From Halichondria panicea (lineage: Eukaryota > Porifera > Demospongiae > Suberitida > Halichondriidae), in NCBI RefSeq assembly GCF_963675165.1, contig NC_087380.1, forward strand, positions 7,698,517 through 7,762,516: 64,000 nt of DNA, given 5' to 3'. Below the pieces are notes generated by a model. The model ran no database searches. It was not told where the DNA came from and saw nothing but the letters and a program-made list of their open reading frames with translations. The position numbers and the translations under genes are program-made. Within the stretch, counting starts at the first letter, position 1, and every line of letters begins with the position of its first letter. Positions 1-23,530 of this stretch are shown here, piece by piece.

Positions 1-159
1 TGGCGTTAATACAGAGAGAAAGTGCATCAACCAGGTAATAAAGTTAAGTGGTACAATTCCAATGCACACAGTAGTACAATAAACACAACCACATACGTAC
101 AATGCTGTATGGCTGTTGTCAATGGCAACTACAATACACAGTACACACACTACACTCAC

Positions 160-2276
160 CTCTCTTTGGCAATCTCAAAATGGTTCTTGGACTTAGACCC
201 CACCCTCCTCCGCTCTGGTAAGCAGGGTGTGACTGGAGTACGAGGTCGTGGAGTGGTCTTAGGCCTCTTAACAGAAGGGGGCGTGGCAGTGGAGGAGGGA
301 CGTTTCCGAGATAAGGGTTGGGGGGCCATAAACTCATCGTCACTCTCAACCTCCATATCAGAGTGGGAGCTCTCAGAGTCTATATCATTAGTTCTGGTGG
401 TTAGAGCTTTCTTCTTGTATGGTATCAAGGGCCTATCAACTGCCGCCTTTGATGGCAGGGAGATTTTGGATGCTTTTCGAGCAGATTTGCGTTGAGATTT
501 TGGTTTGGGTAGTATATTATCATCAGGGAGCATACGATGGTTAGACTGAGGGGGGTGTGGCTTGGTGGAGCGTGGGTTAGACTGAGGGGTGTGTAGCTGT
601 GAGTGGTGTGGCTTGGTGGAGCGTGGGTTAGACTGAGGGGTGTGTGGCTGTGAGGGGTGTGGCTTGGTGGAGCGTGGGTTAGACTGAGGGGTGTGTGGCT
701 GTGAGTGGTGTGGCTTGGTGGAGCGTGGGTTAGACTGAGGGGTGTGTGGCTGTGAGGAGTGTGGCTTGGTGGAGCGTGTTCTGGTTCTGCTGGAGATGGT
801 GGGTGTAGGAGGTTGAGTGGGCGTGTCATCTTGAGCAGTGGAGGGGGTGTCTGGGACATCAGGGACCAGTTGCCTGTACGTACGTGTAAAAGAAGGCATC
901 ATTATTCAAGATAACTAAGCCGTCACTATTGACCCAACAAGCCTCACAAAGGAACTACAGAGAGTTCAGTTTACTAGAATTGGAGAATCAAAACTCAATC
1001 TGGGCCCCTAAAATACGTGTACATGAGCTGTAATAACACGTCACATGCAAACCTACTGGCTAAGCTGACAACATAATTATTTTAGTAGCGTACCTTTTGG
1101 TTTTCATGTTTTCAGTGAATACATATTCCTCATGCAGAGTGGGTGTGGCCTCAGTGATGACATCACAGCCCTCCTCCTCTGAATCACTGATCACTACTTG
1201 GATAACATCCTCTTCCTCTGAATCACTTATCACCACCTGGTCAATAACATCGGAGCAGTCTAGACGCAGCTGACGAGAACTCGTTGACCTTGTACTGGAA
1301 TCAAGTTCCGGGGTATGATTATTCGCTGAAGTTTTAGTGGGTTTACGTGAGGAGCTCATTGAAGTTGTGATCTTGTGTTGAGCAACGAGTTCGAGTAGAG
1401 ATGAGTATTGACTACTGTTCTGACTTTGTTTGAGGGGGCTGTGTTTGGGGGGGCTTTGCTTGAGGGGTTGCTGTTTGGGGGTGCTGCTTGTGTGGGTACG
1501 TTTAGAGCTTCGAGGACTGAACGTTGACACGACTTCACAGAGAGAGTCTGCTTCAGCCATCTTAGTTTGAGAGTTGATTGGTGTGTGATGGAGAGGAGAT
1601 GGTGGTGGGAACATGCCTCGAGGCCATGGTTGCCGGTCAGGCAGAATGGAGACCGGCCTACCCCTGCCCCTGAGGGATGCAGGAGTGTTAATGGAATCAA
1701 CTACGAGGGACTCAAATATTTTCTTGTTTAGATTAATTCTTTTCCGAGCCAGTAAATGATAAGGAGGCACATCACTGCAATCATCCTTCTCCCCCAGTAT
1801 ATGGATTTGTGTCAACTCAGCAATCTCTTGAAGCTCGATTGTATCTCGTTTATTGGACAGGAAAACTTCGTTAGCTACAAACGATGGAATGTTTGCTGCC
1901 TTCTTTACCCGTTTGAGATATTTCTCCAATTCGTCTGGCCAGTATACATACTCGATGGTAGCAGAGGCTTGTTGATCGGTGTTGTGGAAACCAAGCACTC
2001 GGACAATGTAGTAATCACTCAATGAGGTATCACTGTGAGTTAGAACTGCGTCTCCAATGGTGACCACTTCACCACCACGGCAGATGGACCTGGGGAGGAT
2101 TGAAGAATTTATAGTCAAATAAGTGTAGAACACAGCGACTGATCTCTAGGGTGAGGTCACACTACCTACTTGTATTGAATTCTGTCCTCATACGTATCTC
2201 CTGGTTCGCCCCATTTCCAGATGGTGCTTTCCTGAGGAGCCTTCCCTTTTGACTGTCTAGAGGTCTTTCTTTGCAT
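160..2276 (-). CDS. ORC1: Origin recognition complex subunit 1, N-terminal part (3 exons; runs off left edge)
   Basis: ORC1 is the largest ORC subunit; it binds origins and nucleosomes through an N-terminal BAH domain and carries a C-terminal AAA+ ATPase. Exons read on the minus strand are 2276-2170, 2089-1094 and 873-160, and all junctions are GT-AG and in frame. The start ATG at 2276 opens a short basic leader, then a segment ending YEDRIQYKSIC that leads straight into a BAH-like fold (GDAVLTHSD...YYIVRVLGF...NEVFLS). The rest of exon 2 and all of exon 3 are disordered, Ser/Pro/Lys-rich, with TP and SP sites and two near-identical acidic-hydrophobic motifs VVISDSEEE. Exon 3 carries a 17-residue tandem repeat. 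The last visible donor is at 159, so the AAA+ domain lies outside the window. The BAH plus long linker fits ORC1 best; another BAH protein cannot be fully excluded without the ATPase. Confidence 0.72.
540..780 (-). repeat. 51-bp coding minisatellite in ORC1 exon 3
   Basis: About four and a half head-to-tail copies of a 51-bp unit keep the frame and encode 17-residue repeats of the type TKPHxSQPHTPQSNPRS. Each unit has one TP site and basic residues. Copies differ by only a few bases, which indicates recent expansion in the disordered linker. Confidence 0.9.
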
Positions 2277-2700
2277 CTTCGAAGTTTAGATGAAGAACAG
2301 CCTCTTTTCAAATAATCTCTGGGTACAGGTCAGGTTTTCCCAAGATAGCATGTGAGAATGAGCCGATCATTACCCATTACTCCTCTACACCCACACAGTA
2401 CAAGCCCCTCCTCTTCTTTGCAAGGGTCTAGACAAAGATGTATGAATATCATTAACTGCTAATTTAATTCTGTCAAATTAGCTAGCTAGTTTATAAACAC
2501 TCTAAAGACCATTTCTCTAAAAGTTTGTAGTTGCATAGCATTTGTACATAGCTGATCTAGCCAAGTTGCAATTTACAGCTGAGATTTGCAACTGCCACGG
2601 CCTTAAATTGAGCTCTGAAAGATATGAACACTGAAACTATATTGGCACTTTACATGATTCCTAATAGGCTTTAAATTCCCGATCATCAACAAGCAACAGC
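2277..2700. promoter_or_regulatory. Head-to-head intergenic region of ORC1 and MAST (putative bidirectional promoter)
   Basis: Only 424 bp separate the ORC1 start codon (minus) from the MAST start codon (plus), so both 5' UTRs and core promoters must lie here or in unseen upstream leader exons. No clear TATA box is visible in either orientation. The segment is AT-rich and not repetitive. Confidence 0.5.
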
Positions 2701-15512
<12,812 letters not shown>

Positions 15513-15746
15513 AAACATTGTGACTTTTTTTGTTCAAATTTGCAATCTCCTCTATATTATACTGTGGTGTAGTGCACATGCTATACACATGTACTTCATT
15601 CCTTGTATGTTTCTTCATCCCACACCACACGCGTATATCATGTTCTATCGTGCACTTTGCACTGCTTATAATTGTAAGTCATATTTGTCTAAAGAAGTAT
15701 AATTATCATAAAATAATTATTCAGTAAAATACGGCATGTCATGAAT

Positions 15747-15752
15747 AATAAA
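15747..15752 (+). terminator. Poly(A) signal of MAST
   Basis: AATAAA lies 235 nt after the MAST stop codon and is the first canonical signal on the plus strand. The converging PB1 gene has its own signal only about 40 bp further on. Confidence 0.6.
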
Positions 15753-15789
15753 CAATATTTAACTATTCTATTACTACAACAGTCGTGAG

Positions 15790-15795
15790 TTTATT
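15790..15795 (-). terminator. Poly(A) signal of the PB1-domain gene
   Basis: On the minus strand AATAAA begins just after the stop codon at 15797, implying a very short 3' UTR. The transcripts of this gene and MAST probably end within or across each other's 3' regions. Confidence 0.5.
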
Positions 15796-15796
15796 A

Positions 15797-16564
15797 TTAG
15801 TGTACAGGAGTCTCTTGTGGAGTAGCCTGGTTACTAGTCTTTGTCTTGTCGTTGCCTGCCTCCTCAGATGGTAGTCCCCAGTAATGGACGTTGTACCTCA
15901 CTGGCCTCAACACGGTGCGAGGACCCAGCCAGGTGTACTGCAGTTGTGGTTCCCATGACAGCACAGTATGGGACCGAATCACAGGAGTATCTTTTGATTT
16001 CACTGTTGTCTCATCGTCTGACTTTGATTTGACTTCATCTCCATCTGATGACTTGGTTTGGTCCACTTTTGATTTGACTTCCTCCTCGTCTGATGACTTG
16101 GTTTCATTCACCTTAGCTTCAGCCTCTCTGTCCTCAGGGCACGCAGTGTGAGGGCACTCGCTACCCTCAGGGCACACAGTGTCGCTACTCTCCTCTGCTC
16201 TTCCCCACAGTTGCTCGAGAAGGCTCTCTGTCGCCTTATACTGCTTGCCAAATAACTGGTCCCAAATACTTGTTGAGGGTTCAAAAATGTCACTGAAGAG
16301 AGATTGTCGAGGACGTGGTGTTGGCCTCCTCTGTATGTGCAGCTTGAGTACGGAGTCATTAGGTAGACTGGAGAGTGCTTCTTGTAGCTCTCCATCAGAT
16401 GAGATAGTGATGACGTCACCGTCTGAGTCCCTGTATTGCAGCTGGTCCACTACAGCGGAGGGGAATATGGAGGCTAGCTTTTCTTGGAGCTGCTCAAAGG
16501 ATAGCTCTCCAGTCACTTGGAACCTGCGAGTCTCGACACCGTTTGATACTTTGATATGCACCAT
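15797..16564 (-). CDS. PB1-domain protein (p62/NBR1-like PB1), single exon, 255 aa
   Basis: Residues about 1-80 form a PB1 domain: basic N-terminal strand MVHIKVSNGVETRRF, an acidic OPCA loop YRDSDGDVITISSDGELQEAL, then a closing strand LKLHIQRR. PB1 domains pair front to back, as in p62 and NBR1, to build oligomers or kinase/autophagy scaffolds. After it come SLFSDIFEPSTSIWDQLFG, whose W-x-x-L core could be an LC3-interacting motif, and an acidic, repetitive, Lys/Ser-rich linker (KSSDEEEVKSK, KSSDGDEVKSK). A C-terminal block rich in Trp and Tyr (LSWEPQLQYTWLGP) completes the protein. No ZZ zinc finger or UBA domain is present, so it is not a standard p62 or NBR1. The gene is intronless among intron-dense neighbours and has a TATA box and heat-shock element upstream, suggesting stress induction. 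Confidence 0.75.
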   Translation of the reverse strand: MVHIKVSNGVETRRFQVTGELSFEQLQEKLASIFPSAVVDQLQYRDSDGDVITISSDGELQEALSSLPNDSVLKLHIQRRPTPRPRQSLFSDIFEPSTSIWDQLFGKQYKATESLLEQLWGRAEESSDTVCPEGSECPHTACPEDREAEAKVNETKSSDEEEVKSKVDQTKSSDGDEVKSKSDDETTVKSKDTPVIRSHTVLSWEPQLQYTWLGPRTVLRPVRYNVHYWGLPSEEAGNDKTKTSNQATPQETPVH

Positions 16565-16663
16565 CTTGAATAGTTGTTGAATGAGAAGGATTTATTGGAG
16601 TTTCTTGTGTTCTTGGCTGATTGTAGTTGCTTCTTGTTGAATGCAGCATGCTGCAGAGTGACT

Positions 16664-16671
16664 CTTTTATA
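16664..16671 (-). promoter_or_regulatory. TATA box of the PB1-domain gene
   Basis: The minus strand reads GTATAAAAG about 100 nt upstream of the start codon at 16564. This would place transcription start near 16635 and give a roughly 70-nt leader. Confidence 0.65.
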
Positions 16672-16801
16672 CTACATAGTCTGCATTAGTGTATACTCTC
16701 TTGTACAAGTGTCAGCACTGCAGTGTGTGGAAGAATCAAGACAGATCGAGGATCAAGATACTTCTGGTGAATTCCACATCTTTAGATTGGGAACGGGTCG
16801 A

Positions 16802-16819
16802 TTCTAGAACTTTCCAGAA
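16802..16819 (-). promoter_or_regulatory. Heat-shock element, four perfect alternating units
   Basis: TTCtaGAActTTCcaGAA is four contiguous inverted nGAAn units with exact 5-bp spacing, the consensus binding site for an HSF1 trimer. It lies about 130 bp upstream of the TATA box of the PB1-domain gene and reads the same from either strand. It also lies 286 bp beyond the stop codon of AP-1 mu, so the PB1 gene is the only plausible target. Confidence 0.8.
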
Positions 16820-16933
16820 CCGTCTAGCTCTAGTTTCAATAATTCGCCGCGACTAGGCTCTTTATCGAGGACAATGTATTGCGCATGCGCAGAGTTTGTC
16901 TCAGTATAATTATTATGACAATGATCACTAATT

Positions 16934-16939
16934 TTTATT
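16934..16939 (-). terminator. Poly(A) signal of AP-1 mu
   Basis: AATAAA on the minus strand lies 166 nt past the AP-1 mu stop and is the nearest canonical signal I can see. Confidence 0.45.
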
Positions 16940-17104
16940 AAAACCATAGTGGAAGCGATAATTATAATCATTGTGTACATATTATTATGACGTATATATA
17001 ATAAACCACAGTTCTACCAAGTTCTCGAAATCGCTACAGTAACATAACTACACACAAAGACAGAGAAACATTTAAAACGAGTCTAAGCGACACAGAGAGA
17101 CAGT

Positions 17105-17583
17105 TCAACTTGTCCTGAGCTGGTAGTCTACAGGGGAGAGCATGACAGTGTGTGTGGTGGTGTGTGTGGGACAACTTATACCTCCATTCTGAGTGATGTA
17201 TCTAACCCAAGGCAGAGCTTGATAGCCGCTCTTCTCAATGATCTTCAAATATCGTACCTATCAACAAAGTGAACAACAGAATCACAACACATTAAACTAC
17301 ACACATATTTATAGCCTAAACATTAATGACAAGGTTGTTCAGGAACAGTAGCTATGGTTATATAATGTGAAAGGTCAAGGTACATGTCAAACGAACCTGT
17401 ATACCCGAAGTTGTGAAGTAGGGAATCTCAAATTTGACTTTAATTGGTGGTCTTCCTTCTTCATTCACTGTTGGATAAGATCACATGACTATCACATGAC
17501 ACTGGATGGGTGTGGCTTACCTGACTGCACACTGGGCAGACCGAAGTGAGCTCTCAGCACATATTCACGCCCACCCTAGGTTG

Positions 17584-17625
<42 letters not shown>

Positions 17626-20548
17626 GTGCATGTGTGTGGGTGCCCTCACAGGAAAGGCTTTGATAGTCCAGACAAGAGTAGAGCTCTCAGGATGATACTT
17701 GGAAATACCAGCCGTTGACTATATAGGGAGGGTGGTGTAGGGTACAGAGGTCATGTACAGAGGTCATGTGATTACAGAGCTCACCTTGAAGCGTGGGGAG
17801 TCTGCATCAGCTGGTACTGGGATAACAATCTCCACGTTGTTAGCAGTTGAGCGCCTCTTAAACTGACCCTTGGCCTGAGGCGATCACAGTCAACATAGAT
17901 TACTGTACGATTGTTAGGTGTCCCCCCCTCCACACACACACACACCTTGATAAGGTACTCCACTCGACTGTGCGAGTGCCTCTCGATGTGTGACTCTATC
18001 CAGATGAGTGGTTTCACCTGTGTGTGTGAATGCACAATAATTGGAATAATTGGTCCAATAACTATACATAGCTTGAGGATACAAACGATGTAATGTTGCT
18101 ACAGTTGCTCAATTAAGATAACCAATGAACATTTATCACAAAGTAAAAACTGGTATCCATCCGCTAGCTCACTTGAGTGTTGAGACGGTATGACATGAGC
18201 TCAAACTCGCCGTCTGGGGGCACGAAGGAGATCGTGCGATCATTGTCAAACCTCGAGAGCCGCACACATTGATGGAACTTGACGTCCTCCAACTCTACAG
18301 CTTTGGACCGATTCCCTACGAGGGTGGGGAATAAATGAAATAAATGTCTGAGAGGGCTTGTCACGCTACAAGCACTGATTGAGGGAAAAATTACATAGTG
18401 AAATGCTACCAGCTTACATGGAAATTGGAATTTATTTCATATCCCAAATATTAATATTGATGATACCATTTGAAAGGTCGCTTTCAGAAATCATAAAATC
18501 GTTGAAATTGGATCCACAGAAATCAAGTTATGAAAGAGTGCCCAAACAATGATTAAGGAGGGGAGGAGGGTTTGTAGTTGAACATCTTTCAACAGCTAAT
18601 AATTTGAGTACCGTTGATCCAATGTCAAAAATGTTATGATTTTCTGAAACCTTATAGAGAAACCTTTCAAATTATGTGTTTAAATCAACTTTTTCGTCAG
18701 GGCCATAATTGGCCATTTTTCGGCCTTGGACCATGGGCTATTATCCATGGTGTGGCCAAATTGGTATATAGTTTTTATCCGCTCAAATATGAACTTTGAT
18801 GACACCATTTGAAAGGTCTCTTTCTAAGCTTTCAGAAAATCTTAATATTTTTGACATTGGATCAACGACACTAAAGTTATGGCTGTTGAAAGATGTTCAA
18901 CTACAAATTCATATCTCAGGGGCTTACATGTTACAGTAAATGAGGCCCCGCCTCTGTCCTACATAACTATCCACACCCACTCACTTCCTGTCTGTTCAAA
19001 CAAGACCTTGTCATTGAGCCCCAACCTCAGCTCTGGCATGCCTGTAAGCTTCACCTTCATCTTGACTGATCCCACAATCTCACTAAGCAACACCTGACCA
19101 GACTTGCTCACCTACACACACGCACACACACACACACAGAGGAGCATAATCACAGGCCCAAGCTTGTACTCTAGTACATAGAGAGAGCTAGCTGGGACAT
19201 GTACTACCAAATGTAGAATGGAAATAAAATAACATTAATTTTGTAACAGTCTAACACTTTACACACTTGTATTCTACATGTACATGTTTAAAGCTTGCAA
19301 CAATACACTGTCCACAGTTACAATAGCAGACATACGTAGGAAACACACAGTACACACACCACACACACACACTGACGCCCACTCACTAGGAGGTTGACTG
19401 ACTCTATAACATCCAGGAATACTTCATTCTTGCGGTATTTGATTCCCTCTTTCCTCCATGAGACAGCGTTGGTGACAGCAGCTGGTATGTGAGGAGTCAG
19501 CTCCAGACGATGGCCCTCCTGGGTTATGTACCTAACACAATGCATGATGTTAGTGTCAGAGCAGTGTGGCCATAACACATCCATAATCAGTGGAGTAGCT
19601 TAGCTCTAACTCTATCTATATACATGTATTCAACAGCCCAATTTTTGACTATAGACTTCGTAAAATTACAGAAACAGCCAGATTTGAACACACCAAGGTC
19701 CACACTAGCTACAGGCACAACCCTACATCATAATTACAGGGGCTTACTCTTTGAGTATCTTGCTCTCTGTGGTCTGGGGGTAACCGAAGTCCATTACCTC
19801 ATCCAAGAGCTCGTAGATGAGCACAAAGTTATCACGAATGCTTTCCTCCTCAATCTCACGAAAGTACTCTTGGAACACCTGTACATAAGTCATGTGATAC
19901 GCACGCTATGTCATGTGATACGTATGCTATGTCATGTGATACAGAGGCTATGTCATGTGATCTTGCATGCTCACCTCCACCACTCTGTGCAGAAACTGAA
20001 AGATTAGAGCCACGTTTGCATTCTTAATCGTCGTGGCAACCACTGCACACAATTAGGTCAAGGACGTAATAACCATCAGACACAGTTCAAGCTCTATGAA
20101 CAACTTCTGAATTATAATGTAGGTTATCAGAATGGTGTGTGCAAACCAGGGGAAGTTATTATGAGGTGTGGATTACACCAGTACTGTACATGCATCTCCT
20201 GGACCACTCAGAGCAGTGTTTAGGATACAGTAGAGGTTGTTGTGTTTGATGTAGACAAAGGTGGACTTCTCCTGTATGAGGATGGGAGAGGTGTTCCCCT
20301 CCTCTTCCATATCCAGTACCATGGGTAGGAACTTGTCAATCACACCCATGTCCACATCACCACGGTAATCACGCGATATCAGTGACTACAATAATTATAA
20401 CAAAGCAGATTTATATGCACTAAATTTATTACCAAAAATTAATTTATGAAGCTTATAATTATGTCACTGTGTGCAGATATAATCATTATTTGGTTTGCAA
20501 AGTTACCTTTCCCTTCAAGTCGAGGATGAAGAGTGCTGATGCAGGCAT
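17105..20548 (-). CDS. AP1M1: AP-1 clathrin adaptor complex mu subunit, complete, 14 exons, 422 aa
   Basis: This medium chain of the trans-Golgi/endosomal AP-1 adaptor binds YxxPhi sorting signals in cargo tails. Exons (minus strand): 20548-20507, 20385-20229, 20042-19975, 19878-19748, 19531-19387, 19111-18985, 18315-18173, 18017-17946, 17874-17785, 17718-17650, 17575-17521, 17467-17397, 17257-17182, 17127-17105. They sum to 1269 nt, 423 codons with the stop, and all junctions are GT-AG. The protein starts [14 protein letters not shown] and has the longin-like region RDYRGDVDM...IKHNNLYLVAT. The mu homology domain includes [19 protein letters not shown] and [20 protein letters not shown], and the end is RYITQNGDYQLRTS. 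Length and ending match AP-1 mu rather than AP-2, AP-3 or AP-4. Intron 13 is only 54 bp. Confidence 0.96.
18430..18910. repeat. Foldback repeat in AP-1 mu intron 6
   Basis: Two inverted, diverged copies of about 110 bp face each other. The first begins around 18573 (agttgaacatctttcaac) and the second ends around 18903 (gttgaaagatgttcaact). Shared inner blocks include ttgatccaatgtcaaaaatg and its complement. Related fragments occur in MAST introns near 7370-7440 and 10985-11130, so this is a dispersed non-coding family. Confidence 0.75.
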
Positions 20549-20758
20549 GATGCTAGTAGCTCAGCAGCACAGAGGAGAAGCTTACAACCGGCCGGCCGTA
20601 CACGTACACACACAGCACTTACTTGCTGTGGGTAGAAGGAAGTGGGCGTTACTCATACTTTAATTTTACTTTTTACTCTGGACACGCATAATAGGATCGG
20701 GGTTGTAAGGGTATTCCCCCACCCTCTCTACAGTGTCAACTCAGCACTCTCAGCAACA
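20549..20758. promoter_or_regulatory. Head-to-head promoter region of AP-1 mu and the CUE-deaminase gene
   Basis: Only 210 bp separate the two start codons, so the genes almost certainly share a bidirectional promoter. A GC-rich patch (ccggccggccg) sits close to the AP-1 mu side. No TATA box is evident. Confidence 0.5.
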
Positions 20759-21474
20759 ATGGCGGATAATCAACAAGTACTAGACATTAGTCGCGAGTTC
20801 TCCTGCTTCCTATGCAATGGCTACATCACTCTCCTCGGCTCCATCACCATGGAGACCAACTCCCTGCGTCTCGCTGCAGCCAATGGGTGAGAATCCATTC
20901 AAGTGCTCTAATATTATATTATTTACTTGTCCCACCTCCACACTGGTAGGATGATACTAGAGTCCATACTGTATGCCAAGATGGCTTCTGTGACAGAGGA
21001 AGATCCTCCCACTCCACACTCTCTCTTCCTCAATAAACCAACCAGGGTACACCCACACCACACACACACACACACACACTCCACACACATACACACACAC
21101 CCACCACACACACACCCACACCCACACCCACACCACACACGTACACTAGCCCCATTGTATAGTAGCTAGTCTAAAATGCTCCCGACCTTTGACTTACGTG
21201 CTTATCTCATCAATCCCTCCACCAGTCGGTGTATATCTGCCACCTCATGCGTAAGGAAAAGCTGCTCAACTTCTTCAAGGCACTCAATCTCTACCAGGAC
21301 GATGTGAGGCTACCAGCTGAGGTATGCTATGATAACCGCCATCACTGATCTCACAGATTAAATATACTTTTCTCCACACACCACACACACACACACATCC
21401 ACACACCACACACACACACACATCCACACACCACACACACACACACATCCACACACACACACACACACACACAT

Positions 21475-21509
<35 letters not shown>

Positions 21510-21516
21510 ACACACA

Positions 21517-21548
<32 letters not shown>

Positions 21549-21587
21549 TCCACACACACACACACACACACACATCCACACACCACA

Positions 21588-21663
<76 letters not shown>

Positions 21664-23330
21664 CCACACACCACACACACACACACACATTAGGCTTTGG
21701 GATTCACGAGCTCACAGATGCTTAAGAAAGCACAAAGCCCAAATTCTGATTTGTTCAAAGATCCTCCAGAAGGATTTCAGCAGTCTGTATGGGAATCAAA
21801 ATCTCGTGTGTCCAGTTCCAATACACAACAGCAGTCTGTATGGGAATCAAGATATCCTGTTTCCAGTTCCAATACACAAGTTGTCCCAATTCAAGGAATG
21901 ACAATACGTGCTATAACTACTACTGCTGGAGGTGGACAGATGGTCGTCATCGCATCACCCTCTCAGCACCAACCCAAGAAGAAGTGAGTGTGTTCTGGTT
22001 GTCACTGTGTGGATCATATCACTCATCTGTACTGCAGGCTCAGAGCAGTTACCAGTACCAATGAAGGTTGGATTATTTGTTAATAACTTATTCTCCCCTG
22101 CAGGCCTGTTCTGTGTGACCACTGTGTGGGTCACTTGCGGGGTATGTTCCCTACTCATCCACAGGAGGAGCTGGAGAAGGCTCTGATGGAGGCTCAGGGG
22201 GACTTAAACTTTGCACTCACCATCCTCATCTCCCAGTCGGACACACAGCAACCAACCAACCCACCACTGCAAGGTTGCTTACTAACCATATATTATACTA
22301 CTTACTGCACTAAGATGTTGGTAATAAAAATTGACTGCCATTAACTACCACATTAATTTCCCTTGCTCCCCCCCTCTAGATGCCCCCCCTCCAGATGTCC
22401 CCCCCACCCATCATCACCTCCTAGCGGCTACTGAAGCTTCACCCACGACAGTAGTGTACAGTCCGGTGGTCCTCTCCCTGTCCTTTTCGGCCACGCCCCC
22501 TGGTCCCCCATCCTATGATCTCCTCTCTCCCTCGTTTCAAAGAGTCATGCAGTTCAGCGATGGTGACCTGATTGCAGCAAAGTGTAAGCATCGAATGTTG
22601 GAGTTGTGTTCTGGTCTATACAAGTCACTACGAGTGGTGGCTGGCTTTGTGCTCTGTGAGAATGGTGACATTGGTAATGGAATTGTGGTCGCACTTGGAT
22701 CAGGATTTGAGTGTCTGGGTGTGCCCCTCGTACCCGTGGATGGGGGTGTGGTTTATAACTCACACGCTGTTGTCACGGCAAGACGAGCATTTGTTCGGTT
22801 TCTCTCTTCTCAAGTTTCTCGGTTCCACTCTCAAAAGCCGAGTATTCTCAGCCAACGTGACGGGAAGCTGCGACTCTCTCCCTCAATCAGTGTACACTTG
22901 TACGTTAGTAATGTGCCTTGTGGAGACGCTCGTACCATTGTCAGGGGTCAAAGGTCAGGATTAGAGCGACAGCTGCAAGTGGTCAAGCGTGATTCGTTGT
23001 CTGGAGTTCCAACGTCGAGTCTGAGTGATATACGAGAGCAGACGGAGGATATGTTGTCCAATGCTGATCACCCCCTTCTGAGCATGTCATGTAGCGACAA
23101 AATGGCCGCCTGGAACGTGACAGGAGTTCAAGGGGCACTATTAAGCCACTTCATCCACCCAGTCTACGTTGATAGTATTACCGTGGGAACTGACATGACT
23201 AGCAACTGTGATCACCTATTTAGAGCATTTTCATCTCGTGTGGAAGGCGTGACAAATCTACCGGAACATTACCATGGCAACAAGCCAGACGTGAGAGTAC
23301 CATCTCGTTACACTGATGATTTCATTGAAG
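20759..23330 (+). CDS. CUE plus ADAR-like (pseudo)deaminase protein; 3' end lost in assembly gap
   Basis: Exons: 20759-20886, 20950-21046, 21226-21321, 21694-21983, 22104-22273, and 22380 into the gap at 23331; all join in frame. Residues 1-107 are an unrecognised, probably helical domain. Residues about 108-203 are a Ser/Gln-rich linker with a repeated QQSVWESxxxVSSSNTQ unit. Residues about 212-248 fit a CUE ubiquitin-binding domain (LRGMFP...[12 protein letters not shown]). From about 300 an adenosine-deaminase (editase) domain starts: [35 protein letters not shown] and [18 protein letters not shown]. The zinc ligands His389, Cys441 and Cys498 are kept, but the ADAR HAE glutamate is Val391, so deamination is unlikely, as in ADAD-type proteins. 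No dsRNA-binding domain is seen. Roughly the last 130 residues are missing. Confidence 0.75.
21375..21690. repeat. CA/CCACAC satellite in intron 3 of the CUE-deaminase gene
   Basis: About 315 bp of (CA)n with periodic TCCACA and CCACA interruptions end in acacattag, the acceptor of the next exon. Cys/Val-rich reading frames here are repeat artefacts. Confidence 0.95.
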
Positions 23331-23530
23331 NNNNNNNNNNNNNNNNNNNNNNNNNNNNNNNNNNNNNNNNNNNNNNNNNNNNNNNNNNNNNNNNNNNNNN
23401 NNNNNNNNNNNNNNNNNNNNNNNNNNNNNNNNNNNNNNNNNNNNNNNNNNNNNNNNNNNNNNNNNNNNNNNNNNNNNNNNNNNNNNNNNNNNNNNNNNNN
23501 NNNNNNNNNNNNNNNNNNNNNNNNNNNNNN
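23331..23530. other. Assembly gap (200 N)
   Basis: A nominal 200-base gap cuts the deaminase gene within its editase domain. The right flank is a repeat with an inverted copy near 37 kb, which probably caused the break. Confidence 1.

Noticed and set aside
22..495. Plus-strand open frame at the left edge
   Set aside because: It is the shadow of the ORC1 exon on the other strand and shows no known domain.
22037..22067. Possible small extra exon in the CUE-deaminase gene after ctgcag
   Set aside because: Its 29-nt length breaks the frame with the next exon; skipping it gives a clean junction into [10 protein letters not shown].
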